Assembly (NCBI GenBank): GCA_902702965.1
Contig: CACRXP010000001.1
Location: forward strand, 2,572,257-2,636,256
Source of the DNA: Spirometra erinaceieuropaei
Taxonomy: Eukaryota; Platyhelminthes; Cestoda; Diphyllobothriidea; Diphyllobothriidae
Reading direction: 5' to 3'
DNA: 64,000 nt
Positions 62,001 to 64,000 of this stretch are shown one piece after another. Below the pieces are notes generated by a model that made no database searches, was not told the DNA's origin, and was given only the letters and a program-made list of their open reading frames with translations. A program made the position numbers and the translations under genes. The stretch's first letter is position 1; each line of letters opens with the position of its first letter.

Positions 62001-63408
62001 AGCCTGTACTTTTGGGCGAACACGAATTCTCCACGTCCAATTTTATAGTATAAACAAAAGATCTAGCATGCGCCTCAGCGGATGAAGCCTGTCTTTCTTG
62101 ATAGGGGTGCAACATCTGCAGAAGTAGACGAAAAAGGCTGGCTGACCAGAACTGGTCAACAGTGATTTTTCCGTTGGCATGCCGAAAAACCTGGTATGCT
62201 GTGGCAATTCAGCAGCAAGCCATTTCACTGAATATGTATGCCAGTCTGACCATAATAAACTGGTTGGTATTGTCAAATATGAAGATTTTGATTCATGTTC
62301 AGTAGCCTTAACCAGCATTTCGGCCGGGCCGGAAAAAGAGACCGGCGATAAATGCGAAAAATTAAAACGGTCTATAAAAGTTATGGTAGGAGCATTTATA
62401 TCCTAGTATTTTAACGGCAGATTACCACAAGCGGCATTCGTTTTGGCAACGGTATAGAGAAGGACCTCATTTAACTGTAAGTAGACTGCGGATCGTGTCA
62501 TATGGCATACATTTGCAGGCTGTTGCAGAAATTACACTGCCAACAACGATTACTTCCCACGAACTCACACCTTAATTCAAAATACGTTATTTTGTGAAAT
62601 TTACTTTTTGTTTATTTTTTAATTACTACTCTCGTTTCCGTTGTTGCACAATAGCGTAGGATAAGACTTTCAACATAAGTTCGGGCAACTTTTGTGTTTT
62701 CTTTCATTTTGTCAGCTTACTGACCAGCGTGCTGCCCCACTCATAAAACTCCCTTTTCCATAAATCACGTATGGCACGATCCACAGCTTACTGACCGTTA
62801 AGTGGGGTCCTTCTCTATACCACTGCCTTCGTTTTTTATCGCCGTACCAATGCTATTATTCGGAACCGTGGTAGGGCTTAGGAGAAAACAGCTAATTATA
62901 TCTTCAACTTAAAAAATCAAATATGCCACATGGTATAGAGTGAGAATAAAAAACCGCAAAAAAATGAGACAGAACAGACACGGGTCTAGTTCTACCGGAA
63001 TCACTTACCTCCGGGCTCCAAAGTGCCATGCTGTCGCCGGTCGTCGTCGTTACTCGCGATCGGCATCATGTCACAGTCGGGAAACGAGGGATCCAAATCC
63101 AACCTGTATACCGAGCCGGTAGACTTGCCGTGTATTTGCTCTATCAGCGATGCGGTTTTCCGTGAATCCGGTGGTCCAAACAAGTCGTCGGAGTCTTTGC
63201 GCGCATTCGGAGCGCCGACTAGACAAAAGGGTTTAGACTGGCCTTGGTAACTGGCAACAGAGTATCCAAAATAGGATCCATTTTGTTCCGTTGTGTAGAT
63301 CCGGGCTGCGGGAGCGGGGAAAAGCCAGTCTTCCACCCCACAATATACTACCGAGGTGAAGGAGAGTAGAAGCAGTTTCGGAACTATTCGATAACCTATT
63401 GGGCGCAT
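15806..63408 (-). CDS. Integrin alpha subunit, complete 11-exon coding region (1301 aa), non-I-domain type
   Basis: Join on the minus strand: 63408-63009, 51568-51314, 47629-47325, 41475-41423, 39090-38574, 38487-38314, 38211-37351, 33745-33422, 32475-32197, 29260-28922, 16204-15806. The sum is 3906 nt, exactly 1302 codons with the TGA stop, and every junction keeps frame. Seen: signal peptide (about 1-23); FG-GAP motifs GSYFGYS (44-50), LWIGG and GSFFGYS; Ca2+ loops DLDGNGIPD (343-351), DVDGDGIED (465-473) and DVDNNKTPD (550-558); leg region; furin-type site RSKR (1099-1102); one membrane helix (about 1253-1276); GFFKR (1278-1282); a 19-residue tail. The family pairs with an integrin beta chain to bind extracellular matrix and signal at the plasma membrane. 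The length exceeds the usual 1000-1150 residues, partly from an acidic insert. No I domain lies between blades 2 and 3. All junctions are GT-AG except intron 6 (GC-AG). The gene is unlikely to be a pseudogene. Confidence 0.93.
16862..17035 (+). repeat. tRNA-derived SINE
   Basis: The head has RNA polymerase III boxes: box A GGTGGCTCAGTGGTTAGA and box B CGAGTTCGAGCCCC, spaced as in a tRNA. The body follows: CACACCTCGGGGTAGGGCAT, GGCTGACGACGGTTAATAAG, CCAGAAATGGCCATTCCCGT and CTTGTCTTTGTCGGTAATA. The body recurs at 10508, 49500, 49825, 52532 and 60475. It is non-autonomous; the family name is not known to me. Confidence 0.8.
18495..18650. repeat. Dispersed repeat, copy 2
   Basis: Second, shorter copy of the repeat at 8378-8580 in the same orientation, inside integrin intron 10. 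It keeps the order of matching blocks (GTCTTCTTGAC, TGTCTTGATACCGGATTCAG, AGTCTACGCTAA, GGTCGAATTGTC). Confidence 0.5.
24007..24055 (+). repeat. End fragment of fold-back family B
   Basis: TACAGTAGGTGACCTAACTCATGAAA closely matches the left terminus at 36024 (TACAGTAGGTGTGCCAACTC). No matching right end was seen, so this looks like a solo or truncated arm. Confidence 0.45.
25688..25781 (+). repeat. GGT-rich trinucleotide microsatellite
   Basis: About 95 bp dominated by GGT with AGT, GAT and GCG variants. It generates spurious long ORFs (poly-His, poly-Thr, poly-Val/Trp) on both strands. Intronic. Confidence 0.9.
26761..27724. mobile_element. Fold-back element family B, complete-looking copy
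   Basis: Ends are inverted: GTGCTAACTCATGAAATGT at 26773 and ACATTTCATGAGTTAGCAC at about 27696-27714. The inverted arms extend far inward: ATATATTTCATGGAAAACAT near 27015 pairs with ATGTTTTCCATGAAATATAT near 27450, so arms of about 300 bp flank a loop of a few hundred bp. No transposase is encoded; the ORF at 27286-27522 lies in the loop and right arm and has no recognised motif. This looks like a non-autonomous fold-back or MITE-like DNA transposon. Confidence 0.7.
28922..29260 (-). CDS. Integrin alpha exon 10: calf-2 with furin cleavage site
   Basis: 339 nt, 113 codons, phase 0 to 0, acceptor TCCCTCAAG, donor GAG|GTAAGG. Encodes GTCFTPDWAINMLRL (the family's C-x-P-x-x-I-N-P-L-x-L segment), then RASRSKRD, a dibasic furin-type R-x-K-R site that would split heavy and light chains (residues 1099-1102). 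A Tyr/Pro/Asp-rich linker follows, then the cysteine pair region ECNRPLGALGVPVC, which joins to IPCRIDKLGRGD in exon 11. The acceptor is the least certain boundary: other AGs lie near 29294 and 29303, but this one keeps frame after a pyrimidine tract. Confidence 0.88.
30866..31029 (-). repeat. Inverted-repeat unit carrying a tRNA-Tyr-like pseudogene
   Basis: Bounded by ATTGACCCAATTGTGA (about 30897) and its imperfect inverse TCACATTTGGGTCAAG (31014-31029). The minus strand between 30993 and 30923 is tRNA-like: six-base acceptor pairing GCCTCG/CGAGGC, box A TAGTTCAAGGG, anticodon-loop-like GGCTGTATAA (GTA, Tyr) and box B TGTTCGAATCC. The T-stem is mispaired, so it is probably a pseudogene. The left flank TAGATGTTTTGGCAGATTTT is shared with the second unit. 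Confidence 0.55.
31159..31279 (+). repeat. Second inverted-repeat unit with a tRNA 3'-half
   Basis: Starts with the same flank (TAGATGTTTTGGCAGATTTT), then ATTGACCCAGTTGTGAAAA (31190) and, at 31261-31279, TTTTCACAATTGGGTCAAT. Inside is only the 3' half of a tRNA: a perfect T-arm GGGGTTCGAATCCC followed by ACCGAGGCG. The tRNA-like part points the opposite way to that in the first unit. Confidence 0.55.
32197..32475 (-). CDS. Integrin alpha exon 9: calf domain
   Basis: 279 nt, 93 codons, phase 0 to 0. Acceptor CCTTTTTAG, donor GAG|GTATGA. Encodes SLGPEVKHIFLVSNSGPSP, a very good match to the G-P-x-V-x-H-x-Y-x-V-x-N-x-G-P-S pattern at the calf-1/calf-2 junction, followed by a beta strand (NIWVNLSVPV). 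Confidence 0.92.
32476..33421 (-). other. Integrin intron 8
   Basis: GTAAGA to TTTTTAG, 946 bp. Contains a run of 10 G at about 32589-32598. No other feature recognised. Confidence 0.8.
33422..33745 (-). CDS. Integrin alpha exon 8: leg (calf-1) region
   Basis: 324 nt, 108 codons, phase 0 to 0, acceptor ACATTTCAG, donor GAG|GTAAGA. Opens with VTTVVCNLPNPF, equivalent to the family's C-D-x-G-N-P motif, and closes with HFTYDLQLFANVE. The middle part (FVFQLSTSGVFQPLVGTK and a K/T/E-rich stretch) is poorly conserved, as is normal for leg domains. Confidence 0.9.
33746..37350 (-). other. Integrin intron 7
   Basis: GTTTAG to ACATTTCAG, 3605 bp. Its distal third is the fold-back B element at 36017-37000. 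Several short ORFs at 33883-35014 lack any motif. Nothing else was assigned between 33746 and 36016. Confidence 0.8.
36017..37000. mobile_element. Fold-back element family B, second copy
   Basis: Starts GTACAGTAGGTGTGCCAACT and CATGAAATGTTAACCGAAAT, and ends with the inverse GGGTAACATTTCATGGGTTT (about 36974-36993). It matches the copy at 26761-27724 along its length: ATCTTGCAGCATAAT, GATGTCGGCTTTCGAA, CCGGCCG, TTTTCGATGCCC, and the inverted GGGTATCGAAAATCAATAAG. The two copies share the loop as well as the arms, so they are one family. Confidence 0.68.
37351..38211 (-). CDS. Integrin alpha exon 7: propeller end and thigh domain
   Basis: 861 nt, 287 codons, phase 0 at both ends (acceptor TGCTTTAG, donor AAG|GTTTAG). 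Starts with VVTLRSRNVLW, the family's RARPV strand at the end of the propeller. The remainder is the first leg module: beta-sandwich sequence with QLTLNLQGRDALF, VFLSRPMFFSNPVCGHDD, CVPQLDIEVYDSS (the conserved C-x-P-x-L-x-(V/I) leg motif) and NLTVAVRNLGENAYDAKL (the N-x-G-E-x-A-Y pattern). N-glycosylation sequons such as NLT and NST are present. This is the largest exon of the gene. Confidence 0.93.
38212..38313 (-). other. Integrin intron 6, GC-AG type, 102 bp
   Basis: Begins GCAAGT after CAG and ends TGCTTTAG. The GC donor is forced by frame: the nearby GT (AGTATT) would leave phase 1 and break the next exon. The intron is 34 codons long in the reading frame, contains no stop until its final TAG, and so would add 33 residues and then stop if retained. 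Confidence 0.8.
38314..38487 (-). CDS. Integrin alpha exon 6: last FG-GAP blades of the propeller
   Basis: 174 nt, 58 codons, phase 0 at both ends. Encodes TAFGWSLSAKADVDNNKTPD and then LVVGDFKSQQ, the final calcium-binding FG-GAP unit. The upstream intron is only 86 bp with GT-AG ends. The downstream boundary reads CAG|GCAAGT: a GC donor is needed to continue into VVTLRSRNV of the next exon, which matches the family's AVVLRSRPV strand. Confidence 0.92.
38574..39090 (-). CDS. Integrin alpha exon 5: two Ca2+-binding FG-GAP blades and acidic insert
   Basis: 517 nt, acceptor CTCTTCAG, donor CAG|GTACCC (phase 0), residues 338-510. Contains calcium loops DLDGNGIPD and DVDGDGIED, strands IVVSAPYY, RVYIFYGK, RFGHATVSLG and AVFIYLGQNG. 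Between the first loop and the VYIFYG strand lies a long insertion (about residues 366-405) with two RPLSD-type repeats, followed after GKRRSAS by an acidic run (about 422-432, mainly E and D). The insert makes this blade much longer than in vertebrate integrins; its role is unknown. Confidence 0.93.
39091..41422 (-). other. Integrin intron 4
   Basis: GTAAGTTC to CTCTTCAG, 2332 bp. A run of 9 C lies near 40968. No repeat family or gene recognised; the minus ORF at 40311-40691 has no motif. Confidence 0.8.
41423..41475 (-). CDS. Integrin alpha exon 4: 53-nt micro-exon with GSFFGY
   Basis: Preceded by a strong acceptor (GTCTTTTTTTAG) and followed by GTAAGTTC. It encodes 17 residues plus two bases (phase 2), ending in GSFFGY; the split serine codon (AG|C) is completed by exon 5 to give GSFFGYSLAIADLDGNG, a textbook FG-GAP sequence. 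It is too short for ordinary ORF calling and is identified by the exact fit of phases and motif on both sides. It lies 5.8 kb from exon 3 and 2.3 kb from exon 5. Confidence 0.9.
42310..42573 (+). pseudogene. Penelope-like reverse-transcriptase C-terminal fragment
   Basis: One open frame from about 42310 to TGA at 42571-42573 reads EELLNSVILDLQFAKEEKAE, then DVLVRRQPNGKLAMSVHRKP, TNTLQVLSYNSDHPLQHKQS and LYRRVGTHCSPPAE. This follows, in order, the end of the reverse transcriptase in Penelope-like elements: Q-F-x-x-E-E-E, D-V-L-V-x-R-x-x-x-G-x-L-x-x-x-V-x-R-K-P-T-x-T, Y-x-S-x-H-P-x-x-H-K, R-R-x-x-T-H-C-S. The catalytic YxDD part is not recognisable upstream (a VLVSLDE-like segment near 42016 is weak). 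It is a truncated fossil in the opposite direction to the integrin gene. Confidence 0.75.
44240..44260 (+). repeat. CA dinucleotide run
   Basis: Short (CA)n microsatellite with CG interruptions at its start. Confidence 0.8.
47325..47629 (-). CDS. Integrin alpha exon 3: FG-GAP blades 2/3
   Basis: 305 nt, entered in phase 1 and leaving in phase 0 at TCG|GTAAGT. It encodes AFVVLGMPGSYLTEGNVFFG, matching the VLLGGPGSFYWQGQL strand of integrins, then FNLGYAVGM (second FG-type motif) and LGIVMVLTEA (GMVYIY-type strand). The blade is divergent: no DxDxNG calcium loop is present here, as is usual for the early integrin blades. No I-domain insertion is present, so the subunit belongs to the non-I class. 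Confidence 0.91.
48886..49376. repeat. Fold-back repeat family A, third copy
   Basis: Reads in the forward sense: AGAAATTAACTGCGAGCTTG, GGTCTGTAGGATCAGACCTA, CTTTAGGGTAATGTGATTCC, ACTAACAGCACAGGTACTAG, then a second partial forward unit (49219-49330), ending with the inverse CTAATTTCTAAGGAAATTAA and GGAATCACCCTAC. Block order matches 3734-3920. Confidence 0.7.
49390..49960. repeat. Two SINE copies facing each other
   Basis: Left copy on the minus strand (about 49500-49640: CACCGACAAAGACAAAGGAG, ATGGCCATTCCGGGCCTATT, AACCGTCGTCAGCC). Right copy on the plus strand (about 49825-49955: CAACCCCAAGGGTTGCCCAC, TGGCTGACGACGGCGAACAT, GCCGGAAATGGCC, TCTCCTTTGTCTTTGTTGGT). Both sides also carry the GGACGCTCACCGATCGCGTT/CACTGAGCGCCCCTCTACAA block in opposite sense, so the whole locus is an inverted pair. 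Confidence 0.7.
51267..51297 (+). repeat. GA microsatellite next to the exon 2 donor
   Basis: Two (GA)n runs separated by AAGC. On the transcribed strand it is a CU-rich run starting about 16 nt after the exon 2 donor. Confidence 0.85.
51314..51568 (-). CDS. Integrin alpha exon 2: second FG-GAP blade with cysteine loop
   Basis: 255 nt, phase 1 to phase 1. The acceptor (CATTTTAG) gives the strand motif LWIGGLVAA, equivalent to the W-(F/M)-G-x-x-V strand of other integrin alphas, then GCDPRYLYTP (the family's CAPRY strand) and the disulfide-rich stretch with GTGTC, DACV, GTCLSGFSGAM. The donor is GCAG|GTGCGT, a weak match, followed 16 nt later by a CT-rich run. A second in-frame AG 30 nt downstream (51539) could act as an alternative acceptor that removes the WIGG strand. 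Confidence 0.92.
52532..52790 (-). repeat. tRNA-derived SINE, best-preserved copy
   Basis: Minus strand. The tRNA-like head (about 52705-52640) has box A TGGCCCGGTGGGTAGAGG, an anticodon-loop-like GGACTTCTAAACC (TCT) and box B GCGAGTTCGAGGC. The body at 52532-52620 gives (plus strand) TTACCGACAAAGACAAGGGA, GAAATGGCCATTTCTGGCTT and TAGCCGTCGTCAGCCAGCC. Upstream of the head, GGGCGCTCACCGATCGTTCA and CGGAACTCACTCGTTCCGTT are shared with the copies near 49.4-49.8 kb. Confidence 0.78.
56034..56085 (+). repeat. ATG then AGG trinucleotide microsatellite
   Basis: About eleven ATG/GAT units followed by six AGG units, running straight into the N block. It produces artificial poly-Asp/Glu and poly-Ser/Ile ORFs. 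Confidence 0.9.
56086..56126. other. Assembly gap
   Basis: 41 consecutive N bases, evidently where the assembler failed in the trinucleotide repeat. True length unknown. It lies in integrin intron 1. Confidence 0.99.
57300..57930. repeat. Large imperfect palindrome with mirrored reading frames
   Basis: The left arm (57300-57535) read on the minus strand and the right arm (57640-57840) read on the plus strand encode matching peptides: LPFLYAYIGPTCKTTITTF versus LPFPYAYIGPARKIPIITF, then VREAPLAGRVC in both. The conserved DNA includes GTGCCTCTCTTACGG and its inverse CCGTAAGAGAGGCACC, and CTATGTATGCATAGAGGAAT and its inverse. A third partial unit, GGTGGTAATAGGGGGTTTTT, lies at 57893. The peptides are a by-product of the inverted repeat, not evidence of a gene. 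Confidence 0.7.
58010..58077. repeat. Degenerate telomere-like tract
   Basis: CCCTAACCCATAACCCTAAT and further C(2-4)TAA/CCAA units, followed by CATATCTTGCCCAAAATTTA, resembling the flank of the tract at 3002 (ATATCTTGCCGCGAATTTAA). Confidence 0.65.
59700..59775. repeat. Degenerate telomere-like tract, opposite strand
   Basis: GTTTGGGGTCATTAGGGTTG, AGCCTAGGGTTGTTAAGGTT and GGAGTTAAAGTTAG: TTAGGG-type units on the plus strand, more decayed than at 3002. Confidence 0.5.
60475..60640 (+). repeat. Decayed SINE copy
   Basis: Box-B-like ATGTTCGAGTCC, then CAGACCTGAGGTTCAATAAG, GGCTGGCCGAGGATCACTAG, GGTCATCCCAGTCTCCCTTC and TCTCTGTCATCAT, ending in a C10 run. Order matches the SINE at 16862. Confidence 0.55.
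63009..63408 (-). CDS. Integrin alpha exon 1: signal peptide and first FG-GAP blade
   Basis: Starts at the ATG at 63408 and reads 133 codons plus one base (phase 1) before a consensus donor (GAG|GTAAGT). Residues 1-23 form a signal peptide with the hydrophobic core KLLLLSFTSVVYC. GSYFGYSV at 44-51 followed by CLVGAPNARK is the typical first integrin blade (FG-GAP, then a VGAP strand). STGSVYRLDL fits the closing strand of that blade. The start is chosen because it is the only ATG just before a signal peptide. A separate 5' untranslated exon cannot be excluded. Confidence 0.93.
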
Positions 63409-64000
63409 TATTGCTGACCCGGTAGTAGCGGAATCAGGAGTCCCTCTGTATTTCTTTTGCGGCAGAGTAACTAACTAGATTCCCATAGTGACGGCAAATT
63501 TGAAACGGGCAAAATGTACGCGCCGGCCACGCACGCACGTATGAGGTGAGTGGCCAGCTGGGTTTGCGTCAGTGGCGCATATTCTGATTGGCTGCATTCA
63601 TCTGCGCGATGGCTGATTGGTCATCGGCCAGTAACTAGCCCTCGCACTCTGACGGCACACATAAGTATCCGCGGGTGCTAGTAAAGGAGGGATGATGTCA
63701 TCCACGATCGATCGATGAGTGTGGCCTGACCCCGTTGCGCCAGACGCAATGGACAGGAGAATGCGCGTGGATGCCAGAACGATGAGGCAACCAGTTATTG
63801 TGTGCCTTGGCAGCTGCACGAAAGCGCGACTACCTGGCCAGCTGTCTCAAACGACCCTCGAGGGGCTTTAGGGAGAGTAAGAGGGCAGGAGATTGTGTCA
63901 AAAAAAATCCTTGGCAGTTGGCCTGCGCACTGATCGGAGATTTCCCGGCGTCCCGCGCTAGCCTGGTGGCGACCTCCGTAGATATTTAACGAAATGTAGT
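63409..64000 (-). promoter_or_regulatory. Upstream region of the integrin alpha gene
   Basis: Read on the minus strand, two CCAAT boxes lie at 63616-63620 and 63587-63591, both in a TGATTGG context on the plus strand, and a CRE-like TGATGTCA lies at 63693-63700. They are 180-290 nt upstream of the ATG, a sensible promoter distance. No TATA box was seen. The segment near 63570-63595 resembles 47895-47920, so part of it may be a dispersed repeat. No start site can be placed. Confidence 0.25.

Larger units (their letters stand above)
51569..63008 (-). other. Integrin intron 1 (11.4 kb)
   Basis: GTAAGT to CATTTTAG. Holds a SINE (52532-52790), GAT/AGG microsatellite with assembly gap (56034-56126), a palindrome (57300-57930), telomere-like tracts (58010, 59700) and a decayed SINE (60475). 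The stretches 52791-56033, 56127-57299 and 60641-63008 show no gene I can support. Confidence 0.8.

Noticed and set aside
1..64000. CRISPR arrays, prokaryotic operons, integrated virus or toxin systems
   Set aside because: No regularly spaced direct repeats, no compact gene arrays and no viral hallmark genes were seen; the window has spliced animal gene structure throughout.

Overview
This window is eukaryotic genomic DNA and most likely comes from a flatworm (Platyhelminthes), probably a tapeworm. It has a 47.6-kb intron-rich animal integrin alpha gene in the standard code, Penelope-like retroelement fragments, tRNA-derived SINE copies, large fold-back repeats and degenerate TTAGGG-type (telomere-like) tracts inside introns. 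The flatworm/cestode call is inference from repeat style and protein divergence; the animal call is firm. There are no bacterial operons, CRISPR arrays or ribosome binding sites.

Main gene: eleven exons on the minus strand (63408 down to 15806) join without a frame break into one integrin alpha subunit of 1301 residues. The order is signal peptide and N-terminal FG-GAP blades (63009-63408, 51314-51568, 47325-47629), a 53-nt exon carrying a blade hinge (41423-41475), Ca2+-binding blades (38574-39090, 38314-38487), the leg/thigh region (37351-38211, 33422-33745, 32197-32475), a furin site (28922-29260), and the membrane segment with GFFKR tail (15806-16204). There is no inserted I/A domain. Introns run from 86 bp to 12.7 kb. 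Intron 6 appears to use a GC-AG boundary and is a multiple of three whose only in-frame stop is its own 3' splice-site TAG.

Converging gene: a coding-looking exon on the plus strand (2685-2904) has a perfect acceptor and donor. Two phase-compatible candidate exons follow (14903-14977 and 15201/15234-15337), ending about 470 bp from the integrin stop codon. I do not recognise the product.

Repeats fill the rest: fold-back family A (3.7-4.9, 14.0-14.3, 48.9-49.4 kb), fold-back family B (26.8-27.7, 36.0-37.0 kb, fragment near 24.0 kb), a mirrored palindrome (57.3-57.9 kb), two short terminal-inverted-repeat units carrying tRNA-like sequence (30.9-31.3 kb), SINE copies in both orientations (10.3-10.6, 16.9, 49.5-49.95, 52.5-52.8, 60.5 kb), Penelope-like fragments (about 42.3-42.57 kb reverse-transcriptase tail; 10.8-11.1 kb GIY-YIG endonuclease), telomere-like tracts (3.0, 13.35, 58.0, 59.7 kb), microsatellites and one assembly gap (56086-56126). 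Nearly all of these sit in introns. I found no clear novel multi-gene system; the most unusual items are the integrin gene's structure and the fold-back elements.
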